64,000 nt of DNA from Paraburkholderia guartelaensis (GTDB lineage: Bacteria; Pseudomonadota; Gammaproteobacteria; Burkholderiales; Burkholderiaceae): assembly GCF_004353905.1 (NCBI RefSeq), contig NZ_SMOD01000019.1:95321-159320 (forward strand), written 5' to 3'. Below the pieces are notes generated by a model. That model saw only the letters and a program-made list of their open reading frames with translations, ran no database searches and was not told the origin of the DNA. The translations under genes and the position numbers were made by a program. Below, in pieces: positions 17,065-25,239 of the stretch. Numbering within the stretch: position 1 is the first letter of the stretch; each line of letters starts with the position of its first letter.

Positions 17065-17094
17065 TTGACGGGACGGAAAGCCGACCCGAATAAT
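17065..17094 (+). promoter_or_regulatory. Sigma-70 promoter of the porin gene
   Basis: TTGACG (17065-17070), 18 bases, AATAAT (17089-17094). A second TTGACA lies 11 bases upstream. The operator at 17107-17123 would cover roughly the transcription start, a position suited to repression. Confidence 0.5.
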
Positions 17095-17106
17095 AAATAA
17101 TACGCT

Positions 17107-17123
17107 GTTTTAAACAATAAAAC
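17107..17123. promoter_or_regulatory. IclR-type operator before the porin gene
   Basis: GTTTTAAA-C-AATAAAAC, 17 bp, with the same GTTTTA-N5-TAAAAC frame as 16878-16894. It overlaps the likely start of porin transcription. The 213-base spacing between the two sites would also allow looping. Confidence 0.65.
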
Positions 17124-17299
17124 AAGCGGGTGGTGAGGCAAGCCATCGCCAACGGGGAGCGCGAGCAGGTAACCGTGGCTCTGCGCTGCGCAGCGATGCC
17201 GTTTCATCAGGACTGCAAAAGATAGATCGCACCTCGCGGCGCGCATCTGGAGATCAACGTCAATTCACGGCACATCGAATGCCAGAAGGAGAAAAACGC

Positions 17300-18400
17300 A
17301 TGTTTCACGCATCCCGGCGCACCCTCGCACTCGTCATCGGCGGTCTCGGCCTCGCGGCCTCGCACGCTTACGCGCAGTCGAGCGTCACGCTCTACGGCAT
17401 CGCCGACGGCGGTTTCACCTATACGAGCAACCAGGGCGGCAAGTCGAACTTCCAGGCGACGGCCGGCAGCGAGCAGGGCTCGCGCTGGGGCCTGCTCGGC
17501 AGCGAAGATCTGGGCGGCGGCAATCGCGCGATCTTCCGCCTCGAGAACGGCTTCAACCTGCAGACCGGCACCGCGAGTGCGAACGGTCGCATCTTCGGCC
17601 GCCAGGCGTGGGTGGGGCTCGCGAGCGACCGCTGGGGCTCGCTCACGTTCGGCCGCCAGTACAACGCGGCGCAGGATTCGCTCGAGCCGCTGCAAATGGC
17701 CGTGGAGACTTCGCAGTACGGTACGCACCCGTTCGACACGGACGATCTGAACAACACGTTCCGCACCGACAACTCCGTCAAGTACGTCACGCCGAATTTC
17801 CATGGCCTGACGATCAACTCGATGTACGGCTTCAGCAACAACGCAGGCAACTTCGCGACGAATCGTTCATGGAGCGTGGGCGCGAGCTACGCGGGCGGGC
17901 CGCTGCAGTTTGGCGCAGCGTACGTGCAGCTCGATCATCCGGCCACGGACACGACCGGCGCGATTCCTTCGGACAACTACTTCACGTTCCTGAAGGGCAT
18001 TACGCAGCAGCGTATTTGGGGCGCGGGCGGCGTGTACACCTTCGGCAATCTCGGCGTGGGCGCGATGTACACGAACGTCGCATTCGAGCTGACGCCACAA
18101 AGCCAGTACCAGCACTATCAGAACGCGGAAGTCAGCCTGCGCTATGCGATCACGCCGTCCATTCATGCCGCCATCGGCGAGACGTGGACGGGCGTGAACG
18201 CGAACGGCCAGAAAGATAGCTGGCACTACTGGCAAACGACCAGCGCGCTGCAATACTTCCTCTCGAAGCGCACGGACATCTATCTCGACCTCATCTATCA
18301 GCGCGCAACGAACGCCGTGGCGCAGATCGAAGGGACGTCGGGCGCATCGAGCAACGGCAATCAGTTCCTCGCGGTGACGGGCATCCGCCACAAGTTCTGA
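17300..18400 (+). CDS. Gram-negative outer-membrane porin (OpcP/Omp family)
   Basis: 366 residues. Signal peptide ending SHAYAQ, then the porin start SSVTLYGIADGGFTY, the conserved SRWGLLGSEDLGGGNRAIFRLE and GRQAWVGLASDRWGSLTFGRQYN segments, and a C-terminal IRHKF whose final Phe is the outer-membrane insertion signal. A 16-strand trimeric diffusion channel is expected. AAGGAG precedes ATG 17300. It is divergent from the amidohydrolase operon and carries the same operator, so it probably admits that pathway's substrate. Confidence 0.95.
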   Translation: MFHASRRTLALVIGGLGLAASHAYAQSSVTLYGIADGGFTYTSNQGGKSNFQATAGSEQGSRWGLLGSEDLGGGNRAIFRLENGFNLQTGTASANGRIFGRQAWVGLASDRWGSLTFGRQYNAAQDSLEPLQMAVETSQYGTHPFDTDDLNNTFRTDNSVKYVTPNFHGLTINSMYGFSNNAGNFATNRSWSVGASYAGGPLQFGAAYVQLDHPATDTTGAIPSDNYFTFLKGITQQRIWGAGGVYTFGNLGVGAMYTNVAFELTPQSQYQHYQNAEVSLRYAITPSIHAAIGETWTGVNANGQKDSWHYWQTTSALQYFLSKRTDIYLDLIYQRATNAVAQIEGTSGASSNGNQFLAVTGIRHKF

Positions 18401-18417
18401 TTGGCTGACCCTGGCGG

Positions 18418-19647
18418 TCAGTTCGCGGCGCGCTCGCGCGTGCCGATCGTGCTGGCCGCCTTCGCCTGCTTCGCGGGCTTGCGCCGCGCACGCGCTTTCT
18501 TGAGCCAGATGAGCACGCCGGTCACGCTGAGCATCGCGACGACAACGCCGGTAAAGCTGACGGCGATGCGTCCCGGCAGCCCGACGATGCGGCCCGAGTG
18601 CAACGGAAACTGCGCCTGCATGAAGATGTCACCCGCGCTGCCCCGGCCCGGAATCTGTCTGCCGACCACCTGGCCCGTGCGCGCGTTCACGATGAGCCAC
18701 GCATTGCCGAGCCCCGCATCGCCGTGATCGTTGCCCGCCGCGTAGTAGCCCACGCCATATACGCCCGATGTGGGCAGCCCGAAGAGTCCGCCCGGCGGCG
18801 CCGTGATGCCTTCGCGGCGGCCCACAACGGCGGCTTCGGCCACGATGCGTTCGCGCGCGGCCGCGGCTTCAGCGGGCGTGAGCGCGGGGCCCGGTGCGAC
18901 GATGCGGAACGGGTCCGGCGCGAGCGTCGAGAAGACCGACACCACGGGGCGCACGACCTGAGCGCCGAGGTTCATAGAAATCGACGTGACGGCCACGACG
19001 ATCAGGAGTCCCCAGAGCCACACGCCGCCCGAGCGGTGCAGATCGAACGTGAGCGCATACCCACCGCGCTTCACGCGAAAGGCGAGCGATTTGCGCCAGC
19101 TTTTCAGGTTGGGGAACGCGAGCACGATCGCGATGAAGCCGTCGAGAAGCCATACCATCCCCACCACGCCCATCGTCCACACGCCGAAGTCGATGCCCAT
19201 CTTCGTCGGCATGAACAGCGTGTAGTGGAGCCGGTAAAGGAAGGGGATCAGGTTCTGGCGGGCCAGCGAAGCCTTGCCCCACATGCGGCGGCCTTGTTCT
19301 TCGCCCGTTACGGGATCGAGTGCGACCTGGTTGAAGTCGAGCGTATAGGGCGTCTGGCTTGCAGGGTTCAGGCGCGGCGCCACCTGCGCGATCCAGGTAT
19401 GGCCGGGCTCGACGGCAAGCGGCATGAAGGTCACGACCGCGTGCGGTTCCGCGGCCTCGAGACGCTTCGCGAGTTCGAGCGCAGGCAGCGGCGTGCCCGG
19501 CGTCGCGCTACGGAAGAACGATGGGTTAAGCAGCGCGTCGAGTTCGTGGTCCCACGCGATCACCGCGCCGGTGAGTCCGGCGAGGAACAGGAAGGCCGCG
19601 GTGCCAAGACCGAACCAGCGGTGCAGGCGGACCAGCAGCGGTCTCAT
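18418..19647 (-). CDS. PepSY-associated membrane protein (PiuB-type, iron-regulated)
   Basis: 409 residues. Four main membrane helices: FGLGTAAFLFLAGLTGAVIAW near the start, FGVWTMGVVGMVWLLDGFIAIVLAF, WLWGLLIVVAVTSISM and a final VSFTGVVVAMLSVTGVLIWL. His residues typical of PepSY_TM proteins occur in LVRLHRWFG, YRLHYTLF and DLHRSGGVW. Such proteins are thought to reduce ferric siderophores at the inner membrane. The Fur box upstream supports iron control. GAGG eight bases before ATG 19647 decides this start over the longer frame. It converges on the porin with 17 bases between stops. Confidence 0.87.
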   Translation of the reverse strand: MRPLLVRLHRWFGLGTAAFLFLAGLTGAVIAWDHELDALLNPSFFRSATPGTPLPALELAKRLEAAEPHAVVTFMPLAVEPGHTWIAQVAPRLNPASQTPYTLDFNQVALDPVTGEEQGRRMWGKASLARQNLIPFLYRLHYTLFMPTKMGIDFGVWTMGVVGMVWLLDGFIAIVLAFPNLKSWRKSLAFRVKRGGYALTFDLHRSGGVWLWGLLIVVAVTSISMNLGAQVVRPVVSVFSTLAPDPFRIVAPGPALTPAEAAAARERIVAEAAVVGRREGITAPPGGLFGLPTSGVYGVGYYAAGNDHGDAGLGNAWLIVNARTGQVVGRQIPGRGSAGDIFMQAQFPLHSGRIVGLPGRIAVSFTGVVVAMLSVTGVLIWLKKARARRKPAKQAKAASTIGTRERAAN

Positions 19648-19724
19648 GCGAAACCTCGGCTCGCCGGCCGGCGAGCGGGGGCGAACGCGATCACGATTGG
19701 GCTCACGGAAATCTTGAAAAATAC

Positions 19725-19745
19725 TGCAAATAGGAATCGTTTGCA
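19725..19745 (-). promoter_or_regulatory. Fur box
   Basis: TGCAAA-TAGGAATCG-TTTGCA on the plus strand, a 21-base element whose 6-base arms are a perfect inverted repeat and whose core fits Fur sites of beta-proteobacteria (GCAAAT-GATTC-type). It is 78 bases before the PepSY gene. No other iron gene is adjacent. Confidence 0.65.
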
Positions 19746-19910
19746 TTCTACGGATCGACCGTCGAAGGCGCAAGCTTTGCGAAAGGCGGGGATTTGGGGG
19801 CGGAATAGTCGCGCGGCGCGCAGGAACAACCGTGGCGCTTGCGAACCGGCGTCGCGAGCGCCGCTACGGCCGTGAGACGCAATACCCGGCCGTTGCGACC
19901 GGGCGTGCGA

Positions 19911-20060
19911 TTACACGGGGTCTTTGTCCGGCGGTCCCTCTGGCTGCTGTGGTTCGTCGTTGTGATGGCCCGGCGCCGGCGGGGTGAGCGGGTCGCGTTC
20001 GGGGTCCCGCGTCGGATCGGCGAGTGGATCGGGAAGCGGATTCGTGTGCGAGCAGATCAT
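19911..20060 (-). CDS. Short Pro/Asp-rich hypothetical protein
   Basis: 49 residues from ATG 20060, with GAGG eight bases before it; the frame extends to 20108. Composition is almost only Pro, Asp, His, Gly and Glu (for example PLPDPLADPTRDPERDP), with one Cys at residue 3. It is probably disordered. No family recognised; a CCCGG/CCGGG hairpin follows at about 19880-19900. Confidence 0.5.
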   Translation of the reverse strand: MICSHTNPLPDPLADPTRDPERDPLTPPAPGHHNDEPQQPEGPPDKDPV

Positions 20061-20181
20061 CGCGAGGTCCTCTTGCGCTATTGCGTGTGGCCGTGTGGTG
20101 CGCGTCACCTTATAGCCTAGGCGATCGATTGCATGCCTGGCACTCGCAATTGAATAATCGCAGCGCGTGAGTGTGCGCGAA

Positions 20182-20769
20182 TCAAAGCCCGTTGAGGTCG
20201 GCCGGCGTATCGACGTCGCGCAGAATGCCTGGATCGTCGACTTCGACGCGCGTCAGCGGGTGTGAGCTCAGCAGGGCGCGTGCGCCCGCGTCGCCATCGA
20301 GCGCGACGAGCGCCGCGCGATGCTGGTAGCCGAAGCCCACCGGATGTCCGCGCTGCCCGCGATAGAACGGCGCGACGAGCGATGCGCCGCCATCCAGTGT
20401 GCGCGCCACGGCTTCGATCGATTCGACGGCAATGCAGGGCATGTCGGCCAGCGCGACGATCCAGCTTTCCGCATCATGATCGGTTTCCACGCCGGCGGCG
20501 AGGCTCGCGCCCATGCCGCGCGCGGCGTCGGGGGCGAACACCACGTCGCAGCCCGCGTCGTTGAGCACGTGCGCGAGTGTTTCCGCCCCGGGACGTACAA
20601 CGGCGATCACTTTGGGTACGACACGTAGCAGCCGTTGCGCGGACTCGCGCGCGACGCACGTGCCTTCTGGAAGGGGAGCGAGGAGCTTGTTGCGCAGTCC
20701 GTTGGGATCGAAGCGCGAACCGGTGCCGGCGGCGAGCAACACGCCGGTGGCGAACGAAGCATAGGCCAT
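20182..20769 (-). CDS. mocA: MocA-like molybdenum cofactor cytidylyltransferase
   Basis: 195 residues. NTP-transferase fold with the loop GVLLAAGTGSRFDPNGLRNKLLAPL (a close variant of LAAGxGxRxGxxK), GMGASLAAGV and ALADMPCIAVESI, and the HPVGFGYQH motif of the MocA/MobA group. MocA attaches CMP to molybdopterin, making the MCD cofactor that xanthine-dehydrogenase-family enzymes need. It directly follows the PaoC-like subunit gene on the same strand, 144 bases on, so it most likely matures that enzyme. ATG 20769 matches the domain start; no ribosome site is obvious. Confidence 0.85.
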   Translation of the reverse strand: MAYASFATGVLLAAGTGSRFDPNGLRNKLLAPLPEGTCVARESAQRLLRVVPKVIAVVRPGAETLAHVLNDAGCDVVFAPDAARGMGASLAAGVETDHDAESWIVALADMPCIAVESIEAVARTLDGGASLVAPFYRGQRGHPVGFGYQHRAALVALDGDAGARALLSSHPLTRVEVDDPGILRDVDTPADLNGL

Positions 20770-20913
20770 GGGTGTGGTACGCCCGCGAAGAGGGTGAGCA
20801 GTGATTGTGCGGCGCAAGCGCGCGCGAGGCAAGCCCCGCGCGCGGCATCTGCCTTGCTTTGTTCCTCCATTTGCCGACTGCGCATGCACTATACGGGTGC
20901 AGGCCGGTGCCAG

Positions 20914-23145
20914 TCACGCAAGCGAATTCATCTGTGGAACGACCTTGTCGAGCGTGATCGGCAAATCGCGCACGCGCACGCCAGTGGCGTGATACACGGC
21001 GTTCGCAATGGCCGCCGGCACGCCGGTAATGCCAATTTCGCCGATACCGCGCACGCCAAGCGGGTTGAAGCGCAGATCCGGCTCGCCGACGAACAGCACA
21101 TCCAGCTCGCCGATATCCGCATTCACGGGCACGTGGTATTCCGCGAGGTTGTTGTTCGCAATGCGGCCCATGCGCGTGTCGAAGAGACCCTCTTCATGAA
21201 GGGCCGTGCCCACGCCCCACACCATGCCGCCCATTAGCTGGCTGCGCGCCGTTTTTTCGTTGAGCACGCGTCCCACGTCGTATGCGCCGACGATGTGCGC
21301 CACGCGGATCGTTCCGGTATCGGCATCGACGTGTACTTCGGCGAACACGGCGCCGAATGAGTGAAACGCATACTGCTGCTTTTCCGCGCCTGGCTTCGCC
21401 GCGGCCTGTGCCTCGACAGGCTGGCCGCCCGCGCGCGCGATGATGGCGGCGGCCGGATCGCGTCGCGAGCTGTCGCTGCGCCTCACGACCCAGCCGTCCT
21501 GCACGGTCACGTCGTCGGCGGCGAGCCCGTAGACGGGCGAGCCGCGATCGGCGCGCGCGAGCGCGATGAGCTTGTCGCGCACGGCGGCGCATGCGGCCTG
21601 CACGGCGGGCGAGACACTTGCCGCCGATTGCGAGCCGCCCGAAACGGGCGCGATCGGCAAGGTCGAATCGCCCAGCGCAAAGCGGATGCGGTTGGGCGGG
21701 AAGCCGAGCGCGTCGGCGGCCACCTGGGTCATCACCGTGTAGGTGCCGGTGCCGATGTCCTGCGTGCCCGACGCGACCATCGCGTTGCCGTCGGGCAGGA
21801 TGCGCGCCACGGCGGCGGCTTCGCTGCGATTCGCGGGATAGGTCGCGCTCGCCATGCCAAGTCCGATGAGCGTGTTGCCGTTGCGCATGGCGCGCGGCGT
21901 GTTGACGCGCCGCGACCAGTTGAAGCGTTGCGCGCCCGCCTCGTAACATTGGCGCAGCGCTTTCGACGACCACGGCTTGCCGTCTTGCGGCTCGCTTTCC
22001 GCGTAGTTCTTCAGGCGCAGCGCAACCGGGTCCATTTTCAGTTGCCACGCCAGCTCGTCCATGGCCGATTCGAGCGCGAACGAGCCAGTGGTTTCACCGG
22101 GCGCGCGCATGAAGGTCGGTGTGCCGACATTCAGGGGTACGACACGATGGCTCGTGCTGCAATTGGGCACCGCGTACATGATGCGCGTGACGAGGCCGCA
22201 CATCTCGAGCCAGTCTTCGAACGTGGACGTGTGGGCGAGCGTGTCGTGGCGCAGGCCCGTGAGCGTACCGTCCGGGCGCGCGGCGAGCGACAGATGCTGC
22301 TCGGTGTGCGGGCGCGAGCCGACCGGCCCAAACATCTGCGGCCGCGCGAGCGCGAGCCGCACGGGGCGTCCCGTCTGCTTCGCGGCCATCGCGCACAGGC
22401 TCACATGCGACCACGACGAACCCTTGCAGCCGAAGCCGCCGCCGAGGAATGGCGAGATCACGCGCACGTTGTCCGGCGCGATGCCGAACACGGCCGACAC
22501 CGCATTGCGCGCGCCGCTCACGCCCTGGGTGGCGTCGTAGAGCGTGAGATCCGGGCCGTCCCAGTGCGCCATCGTCGCGTGCGGCTCCATCGGGTTGTGG
22601 AACTGCGTGGGCGTGGTGTAGACGGCCTCGAAGCGCACCGCGCCTTCGTGCAACCCGGCTTCGACGTTGCCGCGCGTCGATTCGACCGGACGGCCCATCA
22701 TGCTTGGCGGCGCGTGCGCGTCGCCTTTCGCGCGGTTGAAGTCGAGCGTGGCCTGCGTCGGCGCATAGGCGATGCTGACGTGGCGCGCGGCATCGGTGGC
22801 GTGTTCCAGCGTGTCGGCCACCACGACCGCAACCGGCTCGTTGCTGTAGCGCACGACGTTGTCCTGCAGCAGCGTGAGGTGCCGTCCCGCTGGTGGTTTG
22901 AGCGGTGAGCGCCCGCCGTTGGGCAGGCGCATCGCGGTCTGGTACGTCATGACGAGCAGCACACCGGGCATGGACTGCGCGCGGCTCGTGTCGATCGATG
23001 TGATCGTGCCGCTCGCAATCGTGCTGGTGACGAGCACGGCATGCGCGAGCCGCGTTTCGGGGAAATCGCTCGCGTAGAGGGCGCCGCCCGTGACCTTGAG
23101 CATGCCGTCGATGCGGTCCATCGGTTGTCCGGTCAGCGTGCTCAT
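20914..23145 (-). CDS. paoC: Aldehyde oxidoreductase, molybdopterin-binding subunit (PaoC-like)
   Basis: 743 residues, close to the length of PaoC. N-terminal a/b hammerhead domain (MLKVTGGALYASDFPETRLAHAVL) and the two large Moco domains with FLGGGFGCKG, MRAPGETTGSFALESAMDELA, the PVSGGSQSAAS segment and the terminal GIGEIGITGVPAAIANAVYHATG, whose Glu is the catalytic base of the family. It should oxidise aldehydes to acids in the periplasm as part of an alpha-beta-gamma complex. Start overlaps the FAD subunit stop by four bases. Confidence 0.92.
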   Translation of the reverse strand: MSTLTGQPMDRIDGMLKVTGGALYASDFPETRLAHAVLVTSTIASGTITSIDTSRAQSMPGVLLVMTYQTAMRLPNGGRSPLKPPAGRHLTLLQDNVVRYSNEPVAVVVADTLEHATDAARHVSIAYAPTQATLDFNRAKGDAHAPPSMMGRPVESTRGNVEAGLHEGAVRFEAVYTTPTQFHNPMEPHATMAHWDGPDLTLYDATQGVSGARNAVSAVFGIAPDNVRVISPFLGGGFGCKGSSWSHVSLCAMAAKQTGRPVRLALARPQMFGPVGSRPHTEQHLSLAARPDGTLTGLRHDTLAHTSTFEDWLEMCGLVTRIMYAVPNCSTSHRVVPLNVGTPTFMRAPGETTGSFALESAMDELAWQLKMDPVALRLKNYAESEPQDGKPWSSKALRQCYEAGAQRFNWSRRVNTPRAMRNGNTLIGLGMASATYPANRSEAAAVARILPDGNAMVASGTQDIGTGTYTVMTQVAADALGFPPNRIRFALGDSTLPIAPVSGGSQSAASVSPAVQAACAAVRDKLIALARADRGSPVYGLAADDVTVQDGWVVRRSDSSRRDPAAAIIARAGGQPVEAQAAAKPGAEKQQYAFHSFGAVFAEVHVDADTGTIRVAHIVGAYDVGRVLNEKTARSQLMGGMVWGVGTALHEEGLFDTRMGRIANNNLAEYHVPVNADIGELDVLFVGEPDLRFNPLGVRGIGEIGITGVPAAIANAVYHATGVRVRDLPITLDKVVPQMNSLA

Positions 23146-24158
23146 GCGAAATCTCCGGTGTTGTTGCCTTGCGTGCCGGCGGCGGCGAGCATCGTCGAGC
23201 GGACGATCGCGCGTTGCGCGAGCCCGAGCTTGAAGGCATTGCCGCTCAGCGGCTTTGCCTGCGCGAGTTCCGCCGCGGCAGCCTCGCGTAGCGTCGACGC
23301 GGTGAGCGTCTTTCCCGCGAGATGCTGCTCCGCCACGCTCGCGCGCCAGGGCCGATGCGCCACGCCGCCCAGCGCGATGCGCGCCGTGCGTATGTGGTGG
23401 CCGTCGAGTTGCAGCGCGCTTGCAACTGAGACGAGCGCGAACGCATAGCTCGCGCGGTCGCGGATCTTGAGGTAGTGCGCGTGCTCGCTGAACAACTGTG
23501 GCGGCAGGTCGACCGAGGTAATCAGTTCACCTGACTGAAGCGTCGTGTCGAGATCGGGCCGGTCGCCTGGCAGGCGATGAAACGACGCGAACGGAATGGT
23601 GCGTGACCCGCTCGGCCCGCTCACCTGCACAGTGGCGTCGAGCGCCGCGAGCGCGACGCTCATATCGGACGGGTTGACGGCCACGCATTGTGCGCTTGCG
23701 CCGAGGATCGCATGCATGCGGTTGAAGCCGTCAATCGCCGCACAGCCGCTGCCGGGCGCACGCTTGTTGCATTGGGTGAACGCGGTGTCGTAAAAGTACG
23801 GGCAGCGCGTGCGTTGCATGAGATTGCCGCCGACGGTCGCCATGTTGCGCAGCTGCGGCGAAGCGCCGGCGAGCAGCGCCTGCGAGAGCAGCGGGTAACG
23901 CGTGCGCACGAGCGTGTGATTGGCCGCTTCGCTGTTGCGCACGAGCGCGCCGATGCGCAGGCCGCCGTCGGGCAGCGTTTGAACTTGATCGAGCGCCGCG
24001 ATGCGCGTGATGTCGATGAGCGTCACCGGATGCGCGACGCCGCCTTTCATGAGATCGAGCAGATTCGTGCCGCCGCCGATGAACACGGCACCGGGACGCT
24101 GCGCGGCGGCGATCGCACCGTTCACGTCGGCGGCGCGCTGGTACGAGATGGCATCCAT
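23142..24158 (-). CDS. paoB: Aldehyde oxidoreductase, FAD-binding subunit with extra 4Fe-4S loop (PaoB-like)
   Basis: 338 residues. CO-dehydrogenase-type FAD domain with FIGGGTNLLDLMKGGV and ATVGGNLMQRTRC. The insert after that, with four Cys (RCPYFYDTAFTQC, GSGCAAIDG, ASAQCVAVNPSD), is the loop that binds an additional 4Fe-4S cluster in E. coli PaoB and marks this as a Pao-type rather than an ordinary xanthine dehydrogenase. GGAGGC lies seven bases before ATG 24158, which is why that start is preferred over the longer frame. Confidence 0.92.
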   Translation of the reverse strand: MDAISYQRAADVNGAIAAAQRPGAVFIGGGTNLLDLMKGGVAHPVTLIDITRIAALDQVQTLPDGGLRIGALVRNSEAANHTLVRTRYPLLSQALLAGASPQLRNMATVGGNLMQRTRCPYFYDTAFTQCNKRAPGSGCAAIDGFNRMHAILGASAQCVAVNPSDMSVALAALDATVQVSGPSGSRTIPFASFHRLPGDRPDLDTTLQSGELITSVDLPPQLFSEHAHYLKIRDRASYAFALVSVASALQLDGHHIRTARIALGGVAHRPWRASVAEQHLAGKTLTASTLREAAAAELAQAKPLSGNAFKLGLAQRAIVRSTMLAAAGTQGNNTGDFA

Positions 24159-24174
24159 ATCTGTGCCTCCGTAC

Positions 24175-24891
24175 TCAGGCGCCGGCCGTGTGCGCGTCGC
24201 GCACGGCGGCCACGATGTTGACATAGGCACCGCAGCGGCAGATGTTGCCGCTCATGCGCTCGCGTATTTCGGCATCGCTCAGTTGTGCTGGGCGTGTGCG
24301 CACGTCGGGCGTGACGGCGCTCGCTGCGCCTGCCGCGAATTCGCTCAGGCATGCCGTTGCGGAACACAACTGGCCGGGCGTACAGAAACCGCACTGGAAG
24401 GCGTCGTGCTCGATAAAGGCACGCTGCACGGGACTCAACGTGGCCACGCCCGCGAGCCCTTCGACCGTGGTGATGCGCTGACCTTCGTGCATCACCGCGA
24501 GCGTGAGGCAACTGTTGATGCGCCGTCCTTCGACGAGCACCGTGCAGGCGCCGCACTGGCCGCGATCGCAGCCCTTCTTCGTGCCGGTGAGGCCCGCATA
24601 GTCGCGCAGCGCATCGAGCAGCGTGACGCGCGGTTCGATATGCAGCGTGTATGCGCGGCCGTTGATGTCGAGCCTGACCGGTTGCGCGGGCGCGGGCGGC
24701 GCCGCTTCCGAGGGGGCGGTGGCCGGCGGCGCATTCTGTGCTTGCAGATGAGGCGTCGCGCTCAACGCGGCAGCGGCGGCTGCCGATTGCAGGAAACGGC
24801 GGCGTGTGACGTCAGCGGGCGCGCGGGAGGGGGAAGCTTGAGAGGCGTCGTCGCAATCGCACGGCGCATCGAGGGGACGTTCGTTGGACAT
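24175..24891 (-). CDS. paoA: Aldehyde oxidoreductase, 2Fe-2S subunit with Tat signal (PaoA-like)
   Basis: 238 residues. A twin-arginine signal (TRRRFLQSAAAAAALSA) sends the folded complex to the periplasm. Then a plant-type 2Fe-2S domain (GCDRGQCGACTVLVEGRRINSC) and a second 2Fe-2S helical domain (CGFCTPGQLC ... GNICRCGAY). First gene of paoABC-mocA; 16 bases separate it from paoB. An Ala/Pro-rich linker joins the signal to the first domain. ATG 24891 is chosen because the Tat signal follows within 30 residues. Confidence 0.93.
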   Translation of the reverse strand: MSNERPLDAPCDCDDASQASPSRAPADVTRRRFLQSAAAAAALSATPHLQAQNAPPATAPSEAAPPAPAQPVRLDINGRAYTLHIEPRVTLLDALRDYAGLTGTKKGCDRGQCGACTVLVEGRRINSCLTLAVMHEGQRITTVEGLAGVATLSPVQRAFIEHDAFQCGFCTPGQLCSATACLSEFAAGAASAVTPDVRTRPAQLSDAEIRERMSGNICRCGAYVNIVAAVRDAHTAGA

Positions 24892-25239
24892 GGCGATCTG
24901 CGGACTCCAGGATGAAGACGGAACATAATCCGGGACTTCAGGCGCTGGCCGCGCGGGCTTGCGCAGGGCTTCGTCGCGCAGCGGCGCGCCTCTTTCGTGA
25001 AGCAATTCCGATGCCGCGGTTGCTCGACCGGGCATTGCAGAACTGCAAATTGCACTTCTCGAACACGAAAGTAAAGCGCTTACGTGTGAATTTTTCGCTG
25101 CATATTGTTTGATGGCGCAACGCTGTCGCATGGCTGACGCCAGCCCGGCGCAAAGCTGGCGCCGTGGACAGAAATGCAATGCAGCAAGAGGGAAAAGCGT
25201 ATTGAAAGATCGTCGCGCGCCGAGGTGTTCGGCGCAATG
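24892..25239. other. Gap upstream of paoA with a LacI-type palindrome
   Basis: No gene seen in these 348 bases. GTAAAGCGCTTACG at 25071-25084 contains the perfect core AAGCGCTT (25074-25081), the form of many LacI-family operators. It lies 180 bases upstream of paoA. No LacI gene is adjacent; the one in the window is 19 kb away. Confidence 0.35.
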
